From Myroides sp. NP-2 (lineage in GTDB: Bacteria > Bacteroidota > Bacteroidia > Flavobacteriales > Flavobacteriaceae): DNA of 64,000 nucleotides. A program made the position numbers and the translations under genes. Of this stretch, positions 8,871-19,163 are shown one piece after another. Positions within the stretch are counted from its first letter, which is position 1; the number at the start of each line of letters is the position of its first letter. The notes below the pieces were generated by a model. It was not told where the DNA came from. It searched no databases and saw nothing but the letters and a program-made list of their open reading frames with translations. The DNA is taken from contig NZ_JACHTD010000004.1 of NCBI RefSeq assembly GCF_014145665.1, positions 212,807 to 276,806 of the forward strand, given 5' to 3'.

Positions 8871-11800
8871 ATGAAAAGAATGAAATCGCGAATACGTGGA
8901 GTCTTAGTGACTGCACTAGTCATACCATCTCTTGTGTTTGCATCTCCCGCATTGTCCAATTGGGCTAGTAAAATGCAACGCTATGTCATTCAAACATTCC
9001 CTTTCTTTGGTGAGGAAGCAATAGGGGGAAATGTACGTACGCAAGCACTCTTTGAGGATGAAGATTGCGCAGTCATTACCCAATTGCCCTTTGTCGAGAC
9101 CTTTGCAAGTGATTCGGAAACAAAACCCTGTTGGACCGTCATCAACAATAATGAGGATGGTAGTACCTGGGATTTGAACGATACTACAACGCCTTATGTC
9201 GGCGATCAAGTAGCTGTAATGACAACAGATGGCTTAGATGGTGAAAATGACGATTGGATGATTTCGCCTACCATCACCTTAACAGCCAATCAACGCTTGC
9301 GCTATCACTACAAAGTGGAAGCTAGTGATGAACCCAATGATTTTCGCGTGATGCTCTCTACATCGGGTACGGCGGTTGAGAACTTTGAACACGAATTATT
9401 ACCCCTACAAGCGTACGACAATGTGACCTATAAAGAGCAAATTATCTACCTCAAAGATGCCAATGGCAATTTCTTTGACGGTGATGTTACTATCGCGTGG
9501 CACGTTCCTCCTGGAGGTGTAGATGGTTGGCGCTTATATATTGACAATGTAATTGTTGAGGATGTTCCGACTTGTCCTGCTCCTGTAAATATTCAACTGT
9601 CTACTCCCACTGCTGTTGGGGTGCAAGTGAATTGGGAACAAGGGTATCAAGAAGAACAGTGGGAAGTGGTTGCTCAAGCTGAAGGAAGCCCTATGCCTAC
9701 TTCGGGTACTTCGGTAGACGAGACATCATTTACTTTTACCGAATTGAACAGCAATACAGTATACGACATATACGTTCGCGCTATATGCGATGGGGAAGAG
9801 GGAACGACCCATTCTGATTGGACAGGCCCTATTCGATTTAGAACGAATATGATTCCCGTTGCTTTGCCTTTTACTGAAGATTTTGAAGGGGAGACTAACT
9901 TTGTTTTCATCGGAACAAAAGACAACAAATGGAATATTGGTACTGCAGTGAATAACGGCGGTACGCATGCCATGTATATTAGCAATGACCTTGGCGTAAC
10001 TTATCAATATACCACAGACGATGACGATTGGACTTCTACTCAATCCTACGCATATCAAGATTTTGACATCGAGGCTGATGTAAATGAACTTCAATTGAGT
10101 TTTGACTGGCGTTGTATGGGCGAAGGTCAATTTTGGCCTAGTGATTATTTTAGGGTTTGGGCTGTATCTACCGATTATCAAATCCTCCCTAATGAACCTA
10201 TTGATGAATTTGCAGATGGCGTATTTCCTATTGGCGCATCCGATTATAAAATGAATAATACCTTCGCCAATGAAGTGATCTTTTTTGATGGGACACCTTT
10301 TGCAGGCAGTACACTGCGCCTCGTTTTTGAATGGACTAATGACGGTAGTAGTGGTACTCAACCTCCAGCGGCAATTGACAATATCGACTTGAGAAGAGTG
10401 CTTTGTAGTCGACCGCAAAACTTAAACTTAATAAGTGCAACAGCTACCGAATTTACCGTTGGTTGGACAGCCGTTACCGATGTAGAGGATTACGAGTTGA
10501 TAATTAAAACCAATCCATTACCCGTGGCTGTGGATACGGATATACCCACTCATACAGCAGAAGGAAACTCATTTGTGTTTACGGAGGTCAACCAAGGCTC
10601 TTTTTACTACGTTTGGCTGAGAACCTCTTGTGACGAGGATACAAAAAGTATGTGGATCGGCCCTCTAGCCGTGAATATACCAAAAATTCCACCGGTTTCT
10701 TTGCCGTATATCGAAGATTTTGAAGGGGATGTGTACTTCCAAACCACTACTGAAGAGCAACATAAATGGGTAACTGGAAATGCTAGTAGCGCTTCTGGAA
10801 GCAGATCGTTGTACGTAACCAAAGACGAAGGTCTTACTAATACCTATTATGGAGAGGTAAGCGCAGCTATTCACGCATTTAAAGACGTTATCATTCCTGC
10901 AAACTCCCAAGAATTAGAACTTTCTTTTACGTGGAAAGCTTATGGTGAAACAACCATAGACTGGGATACTTGGGATGAAATACCTAGTGATTACATGAGA
11001 GTGTGGCTTGTTCCTGCCTCTTTTACACCTACGGCGGGTACGTTAATTACGCCTGCTGCCAATCGCATTGAAATTGATCCTACAAATCCGTTTTTCCAAC
11101 AGAGAAACTTTACCCAACAGCGCTATATTATTCCTGCTGCCCCTTGGGCCGGACAAAACATGCGCTTGGTGTTTGAGTGGATTCAGAATGATTTTAGCGA
11201 AAGACAACCCCCTGCTATCGTTGACAATGTAGCCATCAAAGAGTACAATTGTCAGGATGTCGAAGATGTACAAGTGATTCGAATAGAAAATACAGAAAAC
11301 TTTGAAGTGACTTGGACCCCTGCAGCTGGTCAAACCAAATGGGAGGTGTTCATTATCGAAAGTGGTCAACCTTTTCCAACGCTTAGCGATACGGGAATTG
11401 TCGTAGAAGGCGATCCTTCTTACATCATTGAAAATGTACCAGTAGGTGATTTCTATAAAGTATTTGTACGTCCTATTTGTTCGGATACGAATTCAGGATG
11501 GTGGATAGGCCCTGTAGATTACGGTATTTTCTATCCTTCGGGATGTGCGAGTATTTCGCTTGAAGATATAGATCTTGATATTTCCGTTGATGGGGAGTAT
11601 ATTATTTGTAGCGAAGATCCATATCCTATTGAACTAAAAGCCGACTACTACGACATTAAAGCCACCACTCAATATGAGGTAGAGCAAATTGATTACGACC
11701 CTCCATTCCCGTTCTTTGGCGGTGGTGCAGTAGATTTAACGGTTGATGATTACTGGTCTGAAATTATTGATTTAGGCTTTGATTTCTGCTTCTTTGGCAA

Positions 11801-13517
11801 TAGCTATGACAAAGTATTGATCAATACCAACGGCGCCATCAGCTTTAGTATTGAAGGTGAAGTAGCCGATGGACGCTATGAACCAAATTCAGGTTCTAGC
11901 TGGTCTTTCGATGAGGAATTGCCCTTTGAAGCTCAAGGTGCCGACGCTCCTTTTGTAAACGCTATTTTTGGTGTGATGCAAGATCTGAATCCCGATCCAA
12001 CCTCAGGGGCTTCACCCGATGATTTTTCAATCAATTACCAGATTATTGGAGAATATCCTTGCCGTGCCTTAGTGTTTAATATCTATCATTTGGGGCTATA
12101 CGATCAGCGCTATGATCCAGATGATATCGAAGGAAGCACGCAAACCTCTCAAATTGTGTTGTATGAAATCACCAATATTATTGAAGTTTATGTAAAAAAT
12201 AGACCTGTAATAGATCCAGATGCTGAGTTCAGACACAATGATGCAAATGGCATAATTGGTATTCAAAATCAAGATGGTACAGTTGCTTATGTACCTCCTG
12301 GAAGAAATACAGGGGATTGGGTAGCGCAAAATGAAGCTTGGCGCTTTACTCCAGCTGGTCCTTCAATCGCTAGTTTTGAGTGGTTGAAAAATGGCGAGCC
12401 TTTTTCTACACAAACCGATATCGCAGTTACAATTGAGGAATCCGTTACCTATAGTGGGGTAATTAAGTATGCACACTGTAATGGTGAAGAAATGGTCATT
12501 AAGAAAGACTTTGCTTTCTTAAAAGAGCCGATGGAATTTGCAACGCCTAAGACGTTGTTTGATTGTGCCAAGAAACCAGGATCTACGTTTACCTATGACT
12601 TAAACGAGAATGTCCCTGTGGTCTTAGCAGGTTTAGATTCGGAAGAGTATGAGGTAGCCTACTACAAGTCGCAAGCGGATGCCGATGCGGATGAAAATGA
12701 ACTAAATGCAACATATGAAACACAGACGCCAAATGTTGATACGATCTTTATGAAGATCACCAATAAGCTGACGCACTGTTCTAAAGTCATTTCCTTTACC
12801 CTTGGGATAAACGAACAGCTAGGAGCAACGCAAATACAACCGATTTTCAAGTGTAAAGAAGCCCTTTTACCTGCACTAGCAGCGGGAGAAGCCTACTATA
12901 CGGAACCTTACGGGGGCGGTATTAAATATGAGGCAGGAGCGCGCTATAGCGAAGTAGGTCAACATACACTTTACGTGTACAAAGAGGATGAAAAGGGCTG
13001 TTATGGAGAATCTACCCTGAGCATTGAGATTTTACCAGAGGTTTTTGCTCCTATCATCGAAGATAAAGTCTTTGCTTGTGAGGCATTTAGATTGCCTATT
13101 CTGCCAGAGGGAACAAAGTATTATACCGAACCAAATGAAATGGGAATCGAATTAGAACCTAACTATGAGGTAATCGTTCCTATGACGATTTATATGGTGA
13201 CGCGAAATGGAAATAAAGACGTGTACTGCTATGATGAAAGTAGTTTTACCGTTGATTTCGAAGATTGTCCTGTTCCTAAAGGTTTTTCACCCAATGGAGA
13301 TGGTCTAAACGATTCCTTTGACTTGAGTAATCACGGAGTAGCTAAAATCCAGATTTTTAACCGAAACGGTACAGAAGTCTATTCACACGGTCTTGGTTAT
13401 ACCAACCAATTTGTCGGAAAAGATAAGGCTGGAAATCAATTGCCAAGTGGTACCTACTATTATGTGATTGTATCTCACGGTAAATTGAAAACAGGTTGGG
13501 TGCAGTTGAGTTATTAA
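8871..13517 (+). CDS. Giant T9SS surface protein (cleaved-adhesin/fn3 modules, type B CTD)
   Basis: A 1548-residue secreted protein. After an N-terminal signal anchor (VLVTALVIPSLVFASPA), cleaved-adhesin/MAM-like beta-sandwich modules (starting near residues 70, 330 and 610) alternate with fibronectin III modules (about 235-325, 512-600, 785-880). A nidogen-like module follows near 930-1170 (LGFDFCFFG, LINTNGAISFS), then two or three Ig-like repeats. The end is a gliding-motility/T9SS type B C-terminal domain: CPVPKGFSPNGDGLNDSF to the terminal GWVQLSY. The CTD directs export through the type IX system and attachment to the cell surface. The role is probably adhesion. A tandem paralogue follows at 13968. 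Confidence 0.88.
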   Translation: MKRMKSRIRGVLVTALVIPSLVFASPALSNWASKMQRYVIQTFPFFGEEAIGGNVRTQALFEDEDCAVITQLPFVETFASDSETKPCWTVINNNEDGSTWDLNDTTTPYVGDQVAVMTTDGLDGENDDWMISPTITLTANQRLRYHYKVEASDEPNDFRVMLSTSGTAVENFEHELLPLQAYDNVTYKEQIIYLKDANGNFFDGDVTIAWHVPPGGVDGWRLYIDNVIVEDVPTCPAPVNIQLSTPTAVGVQVNWEQGYQEEQWEVVAQAEGSPMPTSGTSVDETSFTFTELNSNTVYDIYVRAICDGEEGTTHSDWTGPIRFRTNMIPVALPFTEDFEGETNFVFIGTKDNKWNIGTAVNNGGTHAMYISNDLGVTYQYTTDDDDWTSTQSYAYQDFDIEADVNELQLSFDWRCMGEGQFWPSDYFRVWAVSTDYQILPNEPIDEFADGVFPIGASDYKMNNTFANEVIFFDGTPFAGSTLRLVFEWTNDGSSGTQPPAAIDNIDLRRVLCSRPQNLNLISATATEFTVGWTAVTDVEDYELIIKTNPLPVAVDTDIPTHTAEGNSFVFTEVNQGSFYYVWLRTSCDEDTKSMWIGPLAVNIPKIPPVSLPYIEDFEGDVYFQTTTEEQHKWVTGNASSASGSRSLYVTKDEGLTNTYYGEVSAAIHAFKDVIIPANSQELELSFTWKAYGETTIDWDTWDEIPSDYMRVWLVPASFTPTAGTLITPAANRIEIDPTNPFFQQRNFTQQRYIIPAAPWAGQNMRLVFEWIQNDFSERQPPAIVDNVAIKEYNCQDVEDVQVIRIENTENFEVTWTPAAGQTKWEVFIIESGQPFPTLSDTGIVVEGDPSYIIENVPVGDFYKVFVRPICSDTNSGWWIGPVDYGIFYPSGCASISLEDIDLDISVDGEYIICSEDPYPIELKADYYDIKATTQYEVEQIDYDPPFPFFGGGAVDLTVDDYWSEIIDLGFDFCFFGNSYDKVLINTNGAISFSIEGEVADGRYEPNSGSSWSFDEELPFEAQGADAPFVNAIFGVMQDLNPDPTSGASPDDFSINYQIIGEYPCRALVFNIYHLGLYDQRYDPDDIEGSTQTSQIVLYEITNIIEVYVKNRPVIDPDAEFRHNDANGIIGIQNQDGTVAYVPPGRNTGDWVAQNEAWRFTPAGPSIASFEWLKNGEPFSTQTDIAVTIEESVTYSGVIKYAHCNGEEMVIKKDFAFLKEPMEFATPKTLFDCAKKPGSTFTYDLNENVPVVLAGLDSEEYEVAYYKSQADADADENELNATYETQTPNVDTIFMKITNKLTHCSKVISFTLGINEQLGATQIQPIFKCKEALLPALAAGEAYYTEPYGGGIKYEAGARYSEVGQHTLYVYKEDEKGCYGESTLSIEILPEVFAPIIEDKVFACEAFRLPILPEGTKYYTEPNEMGIELEPNYEVIVPMTIYMVTRNGNKDVYCYDESSFTVDFEDCPVPKGFSPNGDGLNDSFDLSNHGVAKIQIFNRNGTEVYSHGLGYTNQFVGKDKAGNQLPSGTYYYVIVSHGKLKTGWVQLSY

Positions 13518-13586
13518 TGGTGAGTGGTGATTTTTCGAAAATATAGTTTTTTTGTTGAAGAAATATCTTGTCAAAAGCCGAATAAC

Positions 13587-13636
13587 AAACCGTAACGCAG
13601 TGAAGGCTCATCCAACGCCAAAACAGAATATCTAAT
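13587..13636 (+). repeat. Degenerate copy of the 34-35 kb composite repeat unit
   Basis: Ungapped comparison with the unit around 35605-35654 gives about 80% identity over 50 bp by hand count (shared core AAACCGTAA, GCA, TGAAG, TCATC, CCAAAACA). Confidence 0.6.
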
Positions 13637-13646
13637 ACAGTATATA

Positions 13647-13676
13647 AAGCTTGCGGATACCCGCAAGCTTTTTTAT
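13647..13676 (+). terminator. Terminator of the first surface-protein gene
   Basis: A perfect 10-bp stem AAGCTTGCGG / CCGCAAGCTT with loop ATAC, followed by TTTTATTT. It lies about 130 bp after the stop at 13517. Confidence 0.85.
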
Positions 13677-13967
13677 TTACTTGACCTGTGAGAAGGAAAA
13701 AAATCGCATCTAATCAACTTTTTGCTATCCAAGCTTTACACTTTTAATAAATGGCTGAATATGATTGTATTATAACGAAAAGAAGGAGTGTTAAATATCA
13801 ATCGCAATCTTTTATTTCTCTTTTAATTTCCAACAATAGTTTCATTAATTATTTTTTAATCGGTAAATATTTACCATTTGTTTAAATGTGTTAAAACTAC
13901 GTGTTTTTTATACTTTTTCTTTTATATATTTTTGTATTATATATGTATTAATTACAATAAATGTATT

Positions 13968-16900
13968 ATGTTAAATAAAAGAATACGTTGGATAGGTCTT
14001 GCACTTGTAGTTTTACCAATTTTTGCTTTAGCTTTTACTTCTTTTACGTCGTGGGCCCAAGAGCAAGAGCATCCTCAAGTCACTCAATCTACTTCTTCAC
14101 TTACAACCAATCTGTTGCTTAGAAGTTCCTTTATTCTAGAAGATAATTTTGAAAATAATGCTGAGGGGTGGGTATTTTCTAATTCCCTTGTAAATCAGTG
14201 GTTTGTAGGCTTTCCTACAGCATTTTTAGCGGAAGGCGAACCCAACCTTGGTTTATATGTAAGCAATGAGGAGAGTGCATTTACTTATACCAATGATGAA
14301 GCTGCTGTTTCCCACGCGTATAAAAGTATTCAACTGCCTATTGGTGTAAACAAAATTCGAGTGAATTTTGACTGGGTTAGTGGGGGATATGGTGTTTTTG
14401 ACGAAACTACATTTGAATTTAATGGAAGAGATTACCTCAAGGTATGGCTCGTTCCTCAAGCGTTTGTGCCAACAGCCAATGTACCTATTACAGCTGAGAA
14501 TAGCCAAGGAATGACGATTACTTCCTTTCCTTATTTTGAAAATAGTTGGATGGTTCAACGCGAAAATGCCCTAGTTGAACTAGGGGCTTTAGCAGGTCAA
14601 CCCGTTAAGATCGTATTGGAATGGGTCAACCAAGGAGAGGGGTTTGGTACAGTTCCAGCAGCAGTGCGAAACTTATCAATTGTAGCTATCGATTGTGGAA
14701 CTATTGATCAACTGCCTTTTGTAGAAAATTTTTCCTTCGAATCGGCAACCCGAGATTGTTGGTCAATTGTCGCAAATAATGAAGAACACGGAACTTGGGA
14801 ATTTACTGAAATTCAGGTAGATGGTGGGTTGAACCCCGATTATGCACTTCCTGTTGCTATAATTGACCGCGGGAATAGCAGTGGAGAAAACGACGATTGG
14901 TTGGTTGCACCTACAGTAAAACTGACAGGAAATCAACAGCTTGTATATTCATATAAAGCAGGTTCAGATAGGGAAGGAGATCCGTTTCGCGTAATGTATT
15001 CTAATTCAGGCAATGCAATCACAGCATTTACCCATACTTTAGTTCCTGTTGCGGATTATAATACGATACCTTTTATTGAAGAGGTTGTTCCCCTTGTAGA
15101 TGAGGAAGGAATTCCGCTAACTGGTGATATTACAGTGGCTTGGCATATCCCGACAGGAGGTACTCAAGGCGGACAAGTCGCAATTGCTAAGGTGAGAATT
15201 GAAGATATACCGACTTGTGAAACACCGCACAATATCCGTGTAGAGGAGGTGGATGAAAATTCGGCAACCGTAACTTGGACTGCTGAGGCAACACAGCAAT
15301 GGGAGCTTGCTATTGTACCAATGGGAGACGAGCTACCCGAAACAGGTATAGTGGTTGAGCAGTCCGACTATAACATACAAGATTTAAAGAGCGATACAGC
15401 GTATGATCTTTATGTGCGCAGTAGATGTACAACAGCAACTGGCCTAGCTGTTTCAGCATGGGCAGGACCTATATCCTTTAGAACTACACTGCTGCCCGTT
15501 GCCCTGCCGTATACTGAAGATTTTGAAAATAATCCGCAGTGGGGAAAGAGCAATGATGAAGTCAATCAATGGATTATTGGAGAAGCAATTAACCATGGGG
15601 GAACCCATGCCCTGTATATTTCTGATGATGAGGGGGTGAGTAATCACTATACTCTTACTCAACGACAGCTGTCTCATGTTTATAAAGACCTTATTATCCC
15701 CGATGGTGTAGTAGATCTATCTGTAGCATTTGATTGGAGGAATGTTGGAGAAGTGGGAATTGACCATTTTAGAGTTTGGCTTGTGCCTACTTCTTACGTT
15801 CCATTAGCTGGTCGTGAATTAAGAGGAGGTGAGCGTCAGATTCAATTGGGACAAGAGCAAAGCTTTACGGATGCTAGAGATTTTGTGACTTCAGAAATTC
15901 GCGCTGATATTCAAACCTTCTCAGGACAAAATGCGCGTTTAGTTTTTGAATGGGTCAATGCAGAGTATGGCGGAAATCAACCACCAGCAGCCCTTGATAA
16001 TCTCGTGGTGAAAACAACCAATTGCCCACAGCCTTTTGCAACAGCCGCAACCGAAATAACACAAAATAGCGCTGAAATTAGTTGGGATCCTGCAGTGGGC
16101 GTTACTGCTTACGATGTCTATCTCACCACCACACTAGCTGTGCCAACAGAAACTACAGTACCTACTTATGCAAATGTCAACAGCCCATTTACCTTGACTG
16201 ATTTACAAGCAAATACGCGTTACTATATTTGGGTGCGTTCTGCTTGTAGTGAAGGAAATGCTAGTTTTTGGATTGATCCGATTAATTTTATTACATCTCA
16301 GGTCCCAGTTGAACTTCCCTATACGGATGGTTTTGAAGAGGGAATGGATTGGAGTGTTGATGTAGGACAAACCAACGCTTGGGTGAGGGGAACCGCCATA
16401 GCAAATCAAGGGACTCGATCACTTTATATTTCAAATAATCAAGGACAAGCATACAATTATGACACACAAAAAATGTCCATTTCTCATGTGTATCGCGATA
16501 TTGTTATTCCATCAGATGCCGAAGAATTAACCCTGTCTTTTGATTGGTTGGTTGCAGGTGAAATTTCAAGAAATAATCCCAAAGATTATTTTCGCGTACT
16601 CAAAATTCCGATTACAACAATTCCAACTGGAGGAGAACTATTGCCTGTAAATGCTGATAATAGCGTAGTAGGCCAATCCTATTATGTCAATTCTTCCAGA
16701 TGGAATACAGCAACTGCTGTTGTCGATGTTCGCGAAAATCAAGGGGAAACTATTCGCTTGGTTTTTGAATGGATCAATGACGACCAAAACGGAACTCAAC
16801 CTCCTGCTGCAATTGATCATATTAGATTAGCTACCTCGACCTGTCTCAGTGTAAAAAATCCCAGAGCCGAGCGAGTGAGCTATACCAACAATATGCGTTT

Positions 16901-17237
16901 GTCTTGGACACCACAAGGAAGCGAAACCAAATGGGAGGTGTTTACAACACAGCAAGGAAGTCCAGGACCTGATGCAACTACTACCGGTATACTTGTTGAA
17001 GGAGAACCATCCTTAGTACTCGAAAATGTGGAAGAAGGACAGTACTTTGTTTACTATGTTCGCGCTATTTGTGAGGGTGTAGACGAAGAGGATAAAGCAA
17101 TATGGGTCGGACCTATTTTGTATTCTTATTTTGTACCGCCTGTTTGTATTGAATTGGAAGGAGGAATTGAGGGAATGCCTAATCACGAAAGCGACACCTA
17201 TCTAATTTGTGAGCAAGGACCTGTAACCAAAAAATAA
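13968..17237 (+). CDS. Second T9SS surface protein, N-terminal 1089 residues (ends at an in-frame TAA)
   Basis: Paralogue of the gene at 8871. I start it at ATG 13968, which gives a clean signal peptide (MLNKRIRWIGLALVVLPIFA... ending SWAQ); the upstream Met at 13878 would add a Phe/Tyr-rich segment. Modules: one extra MAM-like domain at the N-terminus, then cleaved-adhesin/fn3 alternation as in the paralogue. The frame stops at TAA 17235-17237, inside the Cys-containing segment before the nidogen-like module, so this product has no T9SS C-terminal domain and should not reach the surface. The remaining 26 codons and the downstream half continue in the same frame, so a full-length version would be about 1714 residues. 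Confidence 0.8.
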   Translation: MLNKRIRWIGLALVVLPIFALAFTSFTSWAQEQEHPQVTQSTSSLTTNLLLRSSFILEDNFENNAEGWVFSNSLVNQWFVGFPTAFLAEGEPNLGLYVSNEESAFTYTNDEAAVSHAYKSIQLPIGVNKIRVNFDWVSGGYGVFDETTFEFNGRDYLKVWLVPQAFVPTANVPITAENSQGMTITSFPYFENSWMVQRENALVELGALAGQPVKIVLEWVNQGEGFGTVPAAVRNLSIVAIDCGTIDQLPFVENFSFESATRDCWSIVANNEEHGTWEFTEIQVDGGLNPDYALPVAIIDRGNSSGENDDWLVAPTVKLTGNQQLVYSYKAGSDREGDPFRVMYSNSGNAITAFTHTLVPVADYNTIPFIEEVVPLVDEEGIPLTGDITVAWHIPTGGTQGGQVAIAKVRIEDIPTCETPHNIRVEEVDENSATVTWTAEATQQWELAIVPMGDELPETGIVVEQSDYNIQDLKSDTAYDLYVRSRCTTATGLAVSAWAGPISFRTTLLPVALPYTEDFENNPQWGKSNDEVNQWIIGEAINHGGTHALYISDDEGVSNHYTLTQRQLSHVYKDLIIPDGVVDLSVAFDWRNVGEVGIDHFRVWLVPTSYVPLAGRELRGGERQIQLGQEQSFTDARDFVTSEIRADIQTFSGQNARLVFEWVNAEYGGNQPPAALDNLVVKTTNCPQPFATAATEITQNSAEISWDPAVGVTAYDVYLTTTLAVPTETTVPTYANVNSPFTLTDLQANTRYYIWVRSACSEGNASFWIDPINFITSQVPVELPYTDGFEEGMDWSVDVGQTNAWVRGTAIANQGTRSLYISNNQGQAYNYDTQKMSISHVYRDIVIPSDAEELTLSFDWLVAGEISRNNPKDYFRVLKIPITTIPTGGELLPVNADNSVVGQSYYVNSSRWNTATAVVDVRENQGETIRLVFEWINDDQNGTQPPAAIDHIRLATSTCLSVKNPRAERVSYTNNMRLSWTPQGSETKWEVFTTQQGSPGPDATTTGILVEGEPSLVLENVEEGQYFVYYVRAICEGVDEEDKAIWVGPILYSYFVPPVCIELEGGIEGMPNHESDTYLICEQGPVTKK

Positions 17238-17315
17238 AGTGCAAATTACTTTACTAGCAAGAAAACCAATGCCTATGACGTAGTTGCTATCGACTATAAT
17301 CCGCCTTTTCCTTTT

Positions 17316-19115
17316 GTGGGAGGAGATATGGTCGACCTAACCATAGATGATGAATGGTCGAACAGCATTGAGCTTGGATTTGATTTTTGCTTTTTTGGTG
17401 AATCCTACAACAAAATATTAATCTCTACCAATGGTGCGATTACGTTTAGTATTGCCGGTGAAGTAGAAGATGGAAGATACGAACCCGAATCATTTAGTCC
17501 TTGGGCTTTTGATCAACCGATACCTTTTGCAAGCGAAGAGCAAGATGCCCCTTTCCTCAATGCGATATTTGGGGTGATGCAAGATCTTGATCCTGCCTAT
17601 TCTCCAAGTGATTATTCTGTAAACTATCAGATTTTAGGTGCATATCCATGTAGAGCTTTGGTATTTAATATGTACCATATGGGCCTATATGATCACGTTT
17701 ATGATTTTAATGATCTTGATGGAACTACACAAACCTCGCAAATTGTGCTCTATGAAGGGACGAATATCATTGATGTTTATGTCAAAAATAGGCCAGTGGT
17801 TCCCGTATCTTTACATCCTGAGGCAAATCCACGACACAATAATGGAAATGGCCTTATTGGTATTCAAAATAGAGATGGTAGTTTAGCTTATGCGCCGGCT
17901 ACTCGAAATACAGGTGATTGGACAGCTTCCAATGAAGCGTGGCGATTTACACCTAGTGGCGATTCTACCGTAGATTTTAACTGGTATAAGGATGATGAAT
18001 TCTTCTCAGCAGAGGAAGAGATAGAGGTAGAGGTGACGGAATCGGTTACGTACACCGCACGAGCAAACTATCAAGCTTGTGTGGGAAGTGACTTCACTGT
18101 AGAACGCGTTTTCCACCTAGTGAAAGAAGATTTTCCAACTGTTGAATTGCCTCCTGTATACGCTTGTGGAAGGGAGTCTGATCCAGCAAATACCGTTCAA
18201 ATAGACCTAACGCAACAACGACAAATAATCTGGGATTTACTAGGGGACCAGAGCCAATCAAAGTTCAGTGTACGATTGTTTAAGGATGCTAACCTTACAG
18301 AAGAGATTCAAACCGATCTTGCCGTTGAAACCCAGCAAACTGTCTACGTTGAATTGGTGAATAAGACCACAGCCTGTATGGAAGTGCTCACGTTTGATGC
18401 CATTCGAATTGCACCTATTGTTGTAACAAAGTTAGAAAATGTTGAGGTGTGTACAAGCTATACCCTACCTGCTTTAGCAGAAGGAGAAGGTTATTTCACT
18501 CAGCCTTCAGGCATGGGAACTGCATACACAGCTGGAGATCACTATGATCAAATTGGAACCTCTACCTTGTATATTTATAGAAAAGAGCAAAGCGGGTGTT
18601 TTGCTGAAAGCTTTTTTAAAGTGACGATTTATGAAACAGCTGTCGCAGATCACATCGAAGATCAATATATTCAATGTGGACGCTTTTTCTTACCTCCACT
18701 GACAGCGAACAATACCTATCATACCCAACCCAATGGTGAAGGAGAAGTATGGAAAGAAGGAACGGAAATTATGGAACCAACAACAATCTATATCTATGCG
18801 AAAAATGGCTCTCAAGCAGTATCTTGCTATGATGAAAGTAGTTTTACCGTTGATTTCGAAGATTGTCCTGTTCCTAAAGGTTTTTCTCCCAATGGAGATG
18901 GTCTAAACGATTCCTTTGACTTGAGTAATCACGGAGTAGCTAAAATCCAGATTTTTAACCGAAATGGTACAGAAGTCTATGCGCACGGTCTTGGTTATAC
19001 CAACCAATTTGTCGGAAAAGATAAGGCTGGAAATCAATTGCCAAGTGGTACCTACTATTATGTGATTGTATCTCACGGTAAATTGAAAACAGGTTGGGTG
19101 CAGCTGAGTTATTAA
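17316..19115 (+). CDS. Second T9SS surface protein, C-terminal half (nidogen-like, Ig-like, type B CTD)
   Basis: 599 residues in the same frame as the preceding gene, separated from it by a TAA and 26 further codons that still match the paralogue (PPFPF then VDLTIDDEWS; paralogue VDLTVDDYWS). It contains the nidogen-like module (LGFDFCFFGESYNKIL), Ig-like repeats and a complete type B CTD ending GWVQLSY. It has no signal peptide, so if translated from Met 17316 it would stay in the cytoplasm. Most likely it is the 3' part of a recently inactivated or switchable gene. Its last 291 bp are nearly identical to those of the first paralogue. Confidence 0.75.
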   Translation: MGGDMVDLTIDDEWSNSIELGFDFCFFGESYNKILISTNGAITFSIAGEVEDGRYEPESFSPWAFDQPIPFASEEQDAPFLNAIFGVMQDLDPAYSPSDYSVNYQILGAYPCRALVFNMYHMGLYDHVYDFNDLDGTTQTSQIVLYEGTNIIDVYVKNRPVVPVSLHPEANPRHNNGNGLIGIQNRDGSLAYAPATRNTGDWTASNEAWRFTPSGDSTVDFNWYKDDEFFSAEEEIEVEVTESVTYTARANYQACVGSDFTVERVFHLVKEDFPTVELPPVYACGRESDPANTVQIDLTQQRQIIWDLLGDQSQSKFSVRLFKDANLTEEIQTDLAVETQQTVYVELVNKTTACMEVLTFDAIRIAPIVVTKLENVEVCTSYTLPALAEGEGYFTQPSGMGTAYTAGDHYDQIGTSTLYIYRKEQSGCFAESFFKVTIYETAVADHIEDQYIQCGRFFLPPLTANNTYHTQPNGEGEVWKEGTEIMEPTTIYIYAKNGSQAVSCYDESSFTVDFEDCPVPKGFSPNGDGLNDSFDLSNHGVAKIQIFNRNGTEVYAHGLGYTNQFVGKDKAGNQLPSGTYYYVIVSHGKLKTGWVQLSY

Positions 19116-19120
19116 TCAAT

Positions 19121-19151
19121 AAAAAATGGGTGTCATTGACACCCATTTTTT
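19121..19151. terminator. Bidirectional terminator
   Basis: The near-perfect palindrome AAAAAATGGGTGTCA / TGACACCCATTTTTT lies between convergent genes (stops at 19115 and 19164). Both strands give a stem of about 12 bp, a small loop and a T run. Confidence 0.9.
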
Positions 19152-19163
19152 ATTCTTGTATTT

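Larger units (their letters stand above)
13518..13967. other. Non-coding spacer with repeat remnants and a terminator
   Basis: It holds a short heptamer tract directly after the stop (13518-13531), a degenerate copy of the composite repeat (13587-13636), the terminator at 13647, and an A+T-rich leader with TATTTTTG at 13927-13934. That box fits the -7 consensus about 34 bp before the ATG of the next gene. Confidence 0.5.

Noticed and set aside
17200..17320. Frameshift in the A-run before the split in the second surface protein
   Set aside because: The two halves are in the same frame and align to the paralogue without a gap, so a nonsense change fits better.
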